DNA from: Clostridia bacterium
GTDB taxonomy: Bacteria; Bacillota; Clostridia; Peptostreptococcales; Anaerovoracaceae
Direction: 5' to 3'
Assembly: GCA_900754805.1 (NCBI GenBank)
Contig: CAAEEE010000443.1
Span: 1-5,611 of the forward strand
DNA: 5,611 nucleotides
Shown: positions 1-5,553 of the stretch, piece after piece
How positions within the stretch are numbered: the first letter of the stretch is position 1
Layout of the letters: every line of letters begins with the position of its first letter
The notes under the pieces: generated by a model
Database searches by the model: none
What the model was told of the DNA's origin: nothing
What the model saw: the letters and a program-made list of their open reading frames with translations, nothing else
Program-made: the position numbers and the translations under genes

Positions 1-2100
1 GAATGCGTCTCCGGTGCCCCATTCTGCCTGATTGAAATAGGAGTATTTGCAGATATCTGTGAGCGTTTCAATCTTGGACTTCTTGACGGTCGTCTGCTCC
101 GTAATCCTTTTAATAATGACATCTCTGTCCGGGTTTTCTTCCATCCAGCTTGTAATCGTATCGATTTCTGCGCGGAATTTCTCATCGTCCGAAGTCGTCG
201 ATTTCGGCCAATATTTATTTCCGCTGTAATACAATGCACTCCAAAGCGAATTTTTCATGGACTGCAGCTTTCTTTCCTTCGATGCAAGCGGTGTTGTCAC
301 CTCATAGAGCTCAACTCCGGTTTTTTGTCCGAGTCCGAATTCCTTGGCAACCTTCATAATCTTTTCGATACTGATGCCCTTACCCTTGTATCCTAAAGAA
401 GATTTATTATTCCAGTCGATGCCGGTACCGATACAGTAGAAATAGTAGTTGCAGGAGTTCTGAATACCGACTGCCAGCGTTTCATATCCGTGCGACCCCA
501 GTCCGCTGTTGTAATTACTACAGCCGAACTTTCTTCCGCCGAGCTCGATATAGTTTCCGTCATAAATTCTTCTGTTCGGATCAAGCCCACACTGAAGTGC
601 CGCAACCGCGGTAATCGGCTTAAATGTCGAACCCGGCTGCACCGCACTGCTTGTGGCAATATTATATAATGGCGTCGGCGCAAGCGGATCCCTCGGATTC
701 GTGCTCTGTACCGATGCCCAGTCCTTCGTTGAAATTCCTTCGGCAAACAGGTTCGGATCGAAATCCGGGTAGCTTGCCATCGCAAGCACATCGCCTGTCT
801 CTACATCAATTGCCACAACCGCGCCCGACTTACAGTTTGCATATCTGCGCATCGTGCGGTTTCCGTATTTGCTCTTAAAAATGCCGCCCGTCTGTACGGC
901 TTTGATACAGTTTTTCAGGCTCTTTTCCGCAACCTTCTGCAGGTCGCTGTCAATCGTAAGATAAACGTCCTGCCCTGCAACCGGCTCGGTTTCACTGATG
1001 GTTTCAATATAATCGCCTGCGCTGTTTACGAGGATACTCTTCACACCACCGGTCCCGTGCAGCTTGTCTTCCATGCTCGCTTCAATTCCGTCCTTGCCGA
1101 TTAAATCGTCGCTGCTGTAGCCCTTTTCCGTTACATACTCTTCATACTGCGCATCCGAAATGCTTCCCATATATCCGATTGCATGGGAAAGCAGTTTGCC
1201 GTTCGGGTAGTATCTTACCGTCTTAGAGGCAATTTCTACGCCCTTCAGTACATCTCCCATTTCTTCAATGTAAGCAACGGTCTCATCACTCACAGCGGAA
1301 GCAATCGTGCTGGAACGATATTTGTTATAACCGATATTTTTTATTTCTTCGCGCACGACAAAAATTTTCCGGGCTTCTTTGTCGGAAAGGCTCTCGTCGA
1401 TGCCGTATTTTTCACGCAGGGCACGGAAAGCTTCCTCCGCACTTAAATCCGTTCTTTTTGTATTTTTGCCCTCCTCGTCGCTTTCCGTCACATAGAGATC
1501 GTATTTGCCGATAAAGCTTTCCTTCTTCGAATCGTATGAAAAGGTCATGCTTTTCGTAATAATCGGAGGCCATACGCCGTACGTCTCCTGTAATTCGTTG
1601 ACTGCCTCGAAACGGTCGAGCTTCGGATCGATTTCATACTTCTTTCTCAGCTTGTTTAAAGCCTCTTCCGGCGTAGCATCCTTGGATAACCCCAGCGACT
1701 TCAGCCACTTTCTTTTATCGGAATCATAGGTGTAATAAAATTTCCCTTTTTTATTAATTTTAATCGGGAAATTGTCCACATACTCATCGCCGTTCTTCTC
1801 CAAAAGCTTTACAAGCGAATAACAGGACTGATTGATTTCCTCTGTCTGCATGCCGCTCACATTGAAGGTCACGGTAAAAATCTGCTTGTTTCCCGCAAGC
1901 AGTCTTCCGTATCGGTCTAAAATTTCTCCGCGCGGCGCTGAGGTTACAACTTCCTTGGTATTCTGGCTCTGCACAATCTCCGCCCATTTTTCCTCCTGCA
2001 TAACAGTCAGCACAAAAAGCCTTATGCACAGTAAAAGCATAAGGACTGCTACCAGTACGATTATTTGATGATATCTGGAACCAAGTAGTTTTTTGTTCAT
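1..2100 (-). CDS. mrdA: Penicillin-binding protein 2 (class B transpeptidase of the elongasome), 3' end cut off by window
   Basis: This gene encodes a D,D-transpeptidase that cross-links peptidoglycan stem peptides outside the membrane during side-wall growth, as partner of RodA and MreBCD. The frame is open for exactly 700 codons from ATG at 2100 to the window edge. Residues about 12-34 form a single membrane anchor, followed by the PBP-dimer motif PRGEILDR (56-63). The SxxK motif is STFK with catalytic Ser491 and Lys494, and the SxN motif is SCN (549-551). The KTG motif of the active site is not reached. The KTG at 593-595, in GLGQKTGVEL, is the usual non-catalytic family signature. Unusual parts are two similar modules at about 110-175 and 177-257, and an insertion of about 90 residues after GVELYE (595-600). 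The start overlaps the mreD stop (ATGA), with a weak AGG eight bases upstream. The identification as PBP2 rather than a division PBP rests on the mre context and general layout. mrdA (pbpA in some schemes) is the functional name. Confidence 0.93.
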   Translation of the reverse strand, partial: MNKKLLGSRYHQIIVLVAVLMLLLCIRLFVLTVMQEEKWAEIVQSQNTKEVVTSAPRGEILDRYGRLLAGNKQIFTVTFNVSGMQTEEINQSCYSLVKLLEKNGDEYVDNFPIKINKKGKFYYTYDSDKRKWLKSLGLSKDATPEEALNKLRKKYEIDPKLDRFEAVNELQETYGVWPPIITKSMTFSYDSKKESFIGKYDLYVTESDEEGKNTKRTDLSAEEAFRALREKYGIDESLSDKEARKIFVVREEIKNIGYNKYRSSTIASAVSDETVAYIEEMGDVLKGVEIASKTVRYYPNGKLLSHAIGYMGSISDAQYEEYVTEKGYSSDDLIGKDGIEASMEDKLHGTGGVKSILVNSAGDYIETISETEPVAGQDVYLTIDSDLQKVAEKSLKNCIKAVQTGGIFKSKYGNRTMRRYANCKSGAVVAIDVETGDVLAMASYPDFDPNLFAEGISTKDWASVQSTNPRDPLAPTPLYNIATSSAVQPGSTFKPITAVAALQCGLDPNRRIYDGNYIELGGRKFGCSNYNSGLGSHGYETLAVGIQNSCNYYFYCIGTGIDWNNKSSLGYKGKGISIEKIMKVAKEFGLGQKTGVELYEVTTPLASKERKLQSMKNSLWSALYYSGNKYWPKSTTSDDEKFRAEIDTITSWMEENPDRDVIIKRITEQTTVKKSKIETLTDICKYSYFNQAEWGTGDAF

Positions 2101-2603
2101 CTGAAATACCTGTCTCTGCGGTGTTTTACCGCTTTTCTGATTAAAATCAAATAGATTAAAGTAACAACTGTAAAAGAATAAAGGAATACACCCGGCAAAG
2201 CTTTTATGACATAAACAAAGCCGATTGGATTTCCGGCCATATGGAAAAGACCCCAGTTCATTCCATAGTAAAGCACTATGGAGACTGCAGATATCACCCA
2301 CATATTCACAATATTCTCAATATTTGCGTATTCTCTCAATACTAAAATAAGGATTGCGACCAGCACCAGCGAAATTGCCGTCGGTCCGATAACGCTGCTA
2401 TAGCAGATATCGTAAAGCAAGCCGAATACTGCCCCAAAAACGACACCGTACATTTCATTCTCATAGAGAAACGAAAGTACCACAACCATGCAAAGTATCA
2501 GATTCGGTGTACATCCTGCAATGCTGATCAGGTTCAGCAGGGAAGTCTGTATGAAAAACGCCGCTAAAAACAACAGGCTTGCTTTCCAGTACTTCATGTT
2601 CAT
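2097..2603 (-). CDS. mreD: Rod shape-determining membrane protein MreD
   Basis: MreD is a small polytopic membrane protein that links cytoplasmic MreB and periplasm-side MreC to the PBP2/RodA wall synthase. The 168 residues are almost wholly hydrophobic, with about six membrane segments near 8-29, 33-47, 53-70, 75-90, 100-119 and 134-155. They end in a basic tail (KHRRDRYFR). The family signature GxxxGLLxD is seen at 57-65 (GAVFGLLYD). Length is normal for the family. The first ATG (2603) overlaps the mreC stop by four bases. A weak GGTGA at 2612-2608 lies only 4 bases from this start but 10 bases from the Met at codon 3 (2597), so either could initiate. The first is kept because of the ATGA overlap. 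The gene is probably translated by coupling to mreC. Sequence conservation in MreD is low, so the call rests on topology, the motif and its position between mreC and PBP2. Confidence 0.93.
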   Translation of the reverse strand: MNMKYWKASLLFLAAFFIQTSLLNLISIAGCTPNLILCMVVVLSFLYENEMYGVVFGAVFGLLYDICYSSVIGPTAISLVLVAILILVLREYANIENIVNMWVISAVSIVLYYGMNWGLFHMAGNPIGFVYVIKALPGVFLYSFTVVTLIYLILIRKAVKHRRDRYFR

Positions 2604-3418
2604 AAAATCACCGAAACCTTTTCCAGATTTTTAAAATTCACAGCAGGCTCTACTGTGATTTCTTTCAGCAGGGTATTGCTGTTATATGCCACATCTTTGA
2701 CATTGCCGATTTCCAGTCCTTCCGGATAGGTTCCAAGTCCCGATGTGATGATAATGTCTCCCTGCGATACGAGCGACTCGCTGTCAAGCATATAGCCGTT
2801 GATTTCGCCAAGGGAATTTCCTTTCACCACGCCGAGCTGTTTCGTGTCTCTGGCAAGTTTAAAGCTGACCTTGCTGTCATCATCGATGATGGAAACAACC
2901 TTCGACCAGCCTTTTCCGGTATCCTGAATCTTTCCAATCAGTCCCATACCGTTTACAACTGCGTCGCCGACTTCCACGCCGCTCTCGCTTCCGATATTAA
3001 TCGTAAAGACATTCGTCCAGTTGGAGCCGTCCAGAGAAGTAACATCCGCGGACACAAGCTTAAATTTTTTCTTCGTATAGTCAAAATTCAAAACATCTGC
3101 CAGTTCTTCCAGCTGATCAAGCTGCTCTCTTTCAATTTTCGCTTCTGCAAGCTGACGGCGCAGATCCGTATTTTCCTCCTGCAGATCTTCGATTTCCTTT
3201 TGAAGCTTTTTGTAAGAAAAAATCCCCGTTACATTCTTCTTAATTACCCCCGCAACGGCAGAAAGACCTTTGGAAACCGTATTTGTCCCCTTGTTCACGG
3301 CATCCGTCGCAACATTGTCATTTCCGTTTCCTGTAAGGGAAACGACGAAGATGATACTAAGTGCGAGCAAAATTGCAAGCAATGCCGATATTAATTTATG
3401 TTCTCTGATCCATCTCAT
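2600..3418 (-). CDS. mreC: Rod shape-determining protein MreC
   Basis: MreC is a membrane-anchored extracytoplasmic scaffold that binds PBP2 and switches it to an active form. The 272 residues show a short basic cytoplasmic N-terminus (MRWIREHK), one membrane segment (about 9-28), a Ser/Thr/Asn-rich linker, and a coiled coil at about 69-112 rich in Glu, Leu and Lys that would dimerise the protein. The C-terminal beta-rich MreC domain spans about 118-270. Family landmarks in this domain are GMGLIGKI (157-164) and TSGLGTYPEGLEIG (225-238), the latter close to the usual TSGxGGxFPxGxxVG. Length is typical. The gene starts 5 bases after mreB, with only a weak purine-rich site (AGAGA, about 8 bases upstream) lying in the end of mreB. 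This suggests that its translation depends on mreB. It overlaps mreD by ATGA. Confidence 0.96.
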   Translation of the reverse strand: MRWIREHKLISALLAILLALSIIFVVSLTGNGNDNVATDAVNKGTNTVSKGLSAVAGVIKKNVTGIFSYKKLQKEIEDLQEENTDLRRQLAEAKIEREQLDQLEELADVLNFDYTKKKFKLVSADVTSLDGSNWTNVFTINIGSESGVEVGDAVVNGMGLIGKIQDTGKGWSKVVSIIDDDSKVSFKLARDTKQLGVVKGNSLGEINGYMLDSESLVSQGDIIITSGLGTYPEGLEIGNVKDVAYNSNTLLKEITVEPAVNFKNLEKVSVIL

Positions 3419-3423
3419 AATTT

Positions 3424-4467
3424 CTATCTCTTTTTATCGTTCTGCGCATAAACCTTCAGTTTTTCAATGTCTTCAAGACTCATTCCGGTTCCCACAGCTA
3501 CCGCCTCAAAGGCATTATCCGCCACGGCAACGCTCATTTCGGTTCTCTTCGTAATCAATTTATCCAGGTTGTGGATTTTTCCGCCGCCGCCGGAAAGAAG
3601 CATTCCGCGTTCTGCAATATCTGCTGCAATTTCCGGTGGTGCTTTTTCGATCGTTGCTTTTACAGCATCCACAATAATATCCAGGGATTCCTGAAGCGCA
3701 ATCATCATATCCTTGTTCGTCACCGTCAATGTTTTCGGAAGACCTGAAATAATGTCTCTTCCTCTTGCGTTCATCGTTTGAATGATTTCATTTCCATTTT
3801 CATCTTCATCCATGTAAGCGCATCCGATATTGATTTTCAAGGCTTCTGCTGTATGCTCGCCGATTAAAAGTGCGTGTCTTTTTCTCATATATTGAATAAT
3901 GGCCTCGTTCATCTTATCACCCGCATGTCTGATTGAGGTGCTGGTTACGACGCCGCCCAGCGCGATAATTGCTACATCCGTCGTGCCGCCGCCGATGTCT
4001 GCAATCATGCAGCCGTTTGTTCCGTCAACCGGCATTCCCGCGCCGATTGCCGCTGCCATCGGTTCTTCCAGAATGAAAACTTCGGTTGCGCCCATCTGTC
4101 TTACGATTTCCTCAACCGCTCTTTTTTCTACTTCCGTAACACCGCTCGGTACGCCTACCACAACTCGGAAATTGCGGATTCTCTTCACCTTCAGCGCAGT
4201 CTCCAGGAAAGATTTCAGCATGTCTGCAGTTCTGTCAAAATCGGAAATAACGCCGTCCTGAAGCGGTCTTACAACGGAGATGCTTGCCGGAGCCTTTCCG
4301 AGCATCGCTTTGGCTTCGTGTCCGACTGCCAAAGTCTTGCCGTCTCTGTTTTCAACTGCGATAACCGATGGCTCGTTCAGCACGATTCCGCTTCCCTTGA
4401 TGAAAATCAACGTATTCGCGGTTCCAAGATCAATTCCCATATCCTTAGCTTTAAATAAACTGCACAT
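3424..4467 (-). CDS. mreB: Actin-like rod shape-determining protein MreB
   Basis: MreB is a bacterial actin that polymerises with ATP into membrane-bound filaments and steers the side-wall synthesis complex. With the start at 4467 it has 347 residues, normal for the family. The phosphate-1 loop is DLGTANT (13-19), the catalytic glutamate region is EEPMAAAIGAG (134-144), and phosphate-2 is DIGGGTTD (157-164). The adenosine motif is LSGGGG (291-296), where most MreB proteins read LTGGGA. The N-terminus MCSLFKAKDMGIDLG matches the family form MFGxFSKDIGIDLG. An in-frame ATG lies two codons upstream (4473), but the strong GGAGG at 4479-4475 is one base from it and seven bases from 4467, so 4467 is chosen. 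mreB lies downstream of radC across a 59-base gap and 5 bases before mreC. Divergence in the adenosine motif and a slightly longer loop near 216-230 raise the possibility of a Mbl/MreBH-type paralogue elsewhere in the genome. The location with mreC, mreD and PBP2 supports MreB itself. Confidence 0.96.
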   Translation of the reverse strand: MCSLFKAKDMGIDLGTANTLIFIKGSGIVLNEPSVIAVENRDGKTLAVGHEAKAMLGKAPASISVVRPLQDGVISDFDRTADMLKSFLETALKVKRIRNFRVVVGVPSGVTEVEKRAVEEIVRQMGATEVFILEEPMAAAIGAGMPVDGTNGCMIADIGGGTTDVAIIALGGVVTSTSIRHAGDKMNEAIIQYMRKRHALLIGEHTAEALKINIGCAYMDEDENGNEIIQTMNARGRDIISGLPKTLTVTNKDMMIALQESLDIIVDAVKATIEKAPPEIAADIAERGMLLSGGGGKIHNLDKLITKRTEMSVAVADNAFEAVAVGTGMSLEDIEKLKVYAQNDKKR

Positions 4468-4474
4468 TTTCATA

Positions 4475-4479
4475 CCTCC
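4475..4479 (-). promoter_or_regulatory. Shine-Dalgarno site that decides the mreB start
   Basis: On the minus strand a consensus GGAGG lies one base before the upstream ATG (4473) and seven bases before the ATG at 4467. Only the second spacing is in the range used by ribosomes, so this site sets the start of mreB at 4467. Confidence 0.8.
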
Positions 4480-4505
4480 ATTATGTTTCTGTCGATTCTA
4501 TTTCT

Positions 4506-4525
4506 GCGAAAACCATCCGTTTCGC
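4506..4525. other. Small inverted repeat between radC and mreB
   Basis: GCGAAA (4506-4511) and TTTCGC (4520-4525) are perfect six-base inverted repeats around an eight-base loop, just after the radC stop codon on the minus strand. No U-run follows on the minus strand, so it is not a standard intrinsic terminator. It could be a weak mRNA hairpin that protects or attenuates the message between radC and mreB, or chance. Confidence 0.25.
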
Positions 4526-4526
4526 C

Positions 4527-5204
4527 TTATATATCCATCAGTGCCGCAATGCTTGTATAGCATCCATCTCCGATTATGATATGATCTATTACCCGAATTC
4601 CCAATAATCTGCCGCATTCCACAAGTCTTTTCGTCGTATTAAGGTCATCTTTGCTCGGTGTCGGATCGCCGCTGGGATGATTGTGCACGAAAATGACCGC
4701 TGCAGCACTTTTCTTCACCGCTTGGCAAAACGCTTCCCGCGGATGCACCGGAGCTGAGGTCAGCTCTCCTATGGAAATCAGTTCCGTCGACATGATTTCA
4801 CCTTTCGCATTTAAAAGCAGTGCCTTGAATTTTTCCTTCTTTTCATAACGCATTTCTTCGAGAAAAAGGTTCGCAGCATCGCATGACTGATGGATGGATA
4901 TTCTTTTTTCTTTCGGTCTGGTGGCAATTCTCTTTCCCAGCTCGATTCCTGCCAAAATGCGGGCCGCTTTAAAACTGCCGACGCCGTTTACCTGCGTCAA
5001 CTCTTGAATGGAGCTTTCAGCCAAGCGGGAAATGCCTCTTTGGTCTGCGGAAATAATTTCCTCCGCCAGTCCGATTGCTGATTTTTCCCGAGTCCCCGAA
5101 CCCAGAAGCACAGCAAGCAGTTCCGTATTGGACAAGGCGTCCGTGCCTTTCAGCATAGCTTTTTCCACAGGTCTTTCCTCCTGCGGAAGCATTTTTATTT
5201 TCAT
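4527..5204 (-). CDS. radC: RadC family JAB/MPN-domain protein
   Basis: RadC has an N-terminal helix-hairpin-helix region and a C-terminal JAB1/MPN-like domain. The name comes from an old link to DNA repair that was later disputed, and its activity is not settled. The 225 residues are the usual length. The N-terminus has the conserved run LSNTELLAVLLGSGT (24-38). A helix-hairpin-helix with GVGSFKAARILAG lies at about 74-86. The JAMM-like metal motif is HNHPSGDPTPSKDD, with His174, His176 and Asp187 as the likely zinc ligands after Ser184. These residues are intact, so the protein should keep a metal site. The start is ATG at 5204, with AGGGAG at 5218-5213 eight bases upstream. It is the first gene after the promoter at 5296-5324 and is probably co-transcribed with mreBCD and PBP2, as in Bacillus subtilis and many clostridia. 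Confidence 0.96.
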   Translation of the reverse strand: MKIKMLPQEERPVEKAMLKGTDALSNTELLAVLLGSGTREKSAIGLAEEIISADQRGISRLAESSIQELTQVNGVGSFKAARILAGIELGKRIATRPKEKRISIHQSCDAANLFLEEMRYEKKEKFKALLLNAKGEIMSTELISIGELTSAPVHPREAFCQAVKKSAAAVIFVHNHPSGDPTPSKDDLNTTKRLVECGRLLGIRVIDHIIIGDGCYTSIAALMDI

Positions 5205-5212
5205 AACAAACT

Positions 5213-5218
5213 CTCCCT
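5213..5218 (-). promoter_or_regulatory. Ribosome binding site of radC
   Basis: AGGGAG on the minus strand lies eight bases upstream of the ATG at 5204. It supports this start over an in-frame Met at codon 5, and over the overlapping out-of-frame ATG at 5247. Confidence 0.75.
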
Positions 5219-5220
5219 TT

Positions 5221-5259
5221 TGTATTTTTCAAAAGTGAGAAATCCATTTTTAAAATACA
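5221..5259. other. Inverted repeat in the radC leader
   Basis: TGTATTTT (5221-5228) and AAAATACA (5252-5259) are perfect eight-base inverted repeats separated by 23 bases, inside the untranslated leader of radC and just upstream of its ribosome binding site. The stem is AT-rich with two G-C pairs, so it would be weak as RNA. It could instead be a DNA-level operator. In an AT-rich leader chance is a real alternative. Confidence 0.25.
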
Positions 5260-5288
5260 CCTTACCCATTTTATCAGAACACATTATA

Positions 5289-5364
5289 TTAAAAAATTAT
5301 AGCATTTTTTTGATAATAGTACAAGCATTCAAAGCGTAATATTTTGTGTTTTTTCGGTCATAAT
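5289..5364 (+). promoter_or_regulatory. Candidate promoter region for the DUF1540 gene
   Basis: Two weak candidates are seen. One is TTAAAA (5289-5294), a 17-base spacer and GATAAT (5312-5317), a housekeeping-like pair that would overlap the divergent radC promoter. The other is CATAATA (5359-5365), which fits the -10 form CATnnTA of forespore sigma factors and has TAATA (5337-5341) at 17 bases, a four-of-five match to their -35 form. It would start transcription about 18 bases before the gene. The region is AT-rich, so neither match is strong. Confidence 0.3.
5296..5324 (-). promoter_or_regulatory. Promoter of the radC-mre operon with extended -10
   Basis: On the minus strand a perfect TATAAT (5301 to 5296) is preceded by TGC, giving the extended -10 form TGnTATAAT. 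At a 17-base spacing is TTGTAC (5324-5319), a partial match to TTGACA (first three bases). Transcription would begin near 5289 and leave a leader of about 85 bases before radC. A second TATAAT at 5288-5283 has only an A-run where a -35 should be, so it is less likely. This is the only good housekeeping promoter I find upstream of radC. mreB and the genes after it probably depend on it unless radC contains an internal promoter. Confidence 0.7.
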
Positions 5365-5375
5365 ACTAATGAAAA

Positions 5376-5380
5376 GGAGG
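5376..5380 (+). promoter_or_regulatory. Ribosome binding site of the DUF1540 gene
   Basis: A consensus GGAGG preceded by four A residues lies eight bases before the ATG at 5389. It lies inside the longer reading frame that opens at 5344, which has no such site, and so fixes the start at 5389. Confidence 0.85.
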
Positions 5381-5388
5381 CGATAGCC

Positions 5389-5553
5389 ATGGAACACAAT
5401 TGTAATCAAACAATCAGATGCACGGTTGACAAGTGCAGACATCACGAGGGAGTAAAAAATCTTTGCTCTCTGGACGCTATTACGGTAGGTACTCACGAAG
5501 CGAACCCAACACAGATTGAATGCACAGACTGCTTATCTTTTGAAAATAAATAA
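5389..5553 (+). CDS. DUF1540 family small Cys-rich protein
   Basis: This 54-residue protein has the pattern of the DUF1540 family common in Clostridia and Bacilli: CxVxxC (11-16 with a wider gap), LC (25-26), then an AIxVG segment (30-34), and near the C-terminus Cys45 followed by a SFE end. It has six Cys (5, 11, 16, 26, 45, 48) and His at 3, 18, 19 and 36. This suggests a small metal-binding, probably zinc, fold, although no function is established for the family. There is no signal peptide or membrane segment, so it should be cytoplasmic or spore-associated. It is transcribed divergently from radC and has a strong ribosome binding site. The two extra Cys (5 and 48) are beyond the four I recall in the family pattern. 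It sits alone in the window, and I see no reason to link it to cell shape other than position. Confidence 0.85.
   Translation: MEHNCNQTIRCTVDKCRHHEGVKNLCSLDAITVGTHEANPTQIECTDCLSFENK

Noticed and set aside
316..324. KTG at PBP2 residues 593-595 as the third catalytic motif
   Set aside because: It lies only about 45 residues after SxN in the GLGQKTG signature, a non-catalytic family motif. The true KTG should be well downstream, beyond the window.
589..597. Clustered repeats, CRISPR array, tRNA, rRNA or insertion sequence anywhere in the window
   Set aside because: No spaced identical repeats, transposase frame, terminal inverted repeats or cloverleaf-like segment was seen. Nearly the whole window is covered by conserved protein-coding genes.
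393..791. 132-codon minus-strand frame inside the PBP2 gene
   Set aside because: The PBP2 frame is open throughout and carries the SxxK and SxN motifs. This frame is Arg-rich and shows no domain, so it is a shadow.
3899..4261. 120-codon plus-strand frame opposite mreB
   Set aside because: It is antisense to conserved MreB motifs. Its low-complexity Ser/Thr/Pro/Ala/Ile content is typical of a reverse-strand shadow.
4506..4525. Intrinsic terminator between radC and mreB
   Set aside because: The stem is only six pairs, half A-U, and no U-run follows on the minus strand.
5017..5247. Overlapping minus-strand reading frame of 76 codons that opens in the radC leader
   Set aside because: It runs out of frame through the 5' part of radC, resembles no family, and has no good ribosome binding site.
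5291..5311. A-run and T-run inverted repeat (5291-5296 and 5305-5311) as a terminator
   Set aside because: The stem would be A-T only and it overlaps the -10 region of the radC promoter. Base composition explains it.
5344..5388. N-terminal extension of the DUF1540 protein from an ATG at 5344
   Set aside because: The consensus GGAGG at 5376-5380 would be inside the coding region, and the extension has no ribosome binding site of its own.
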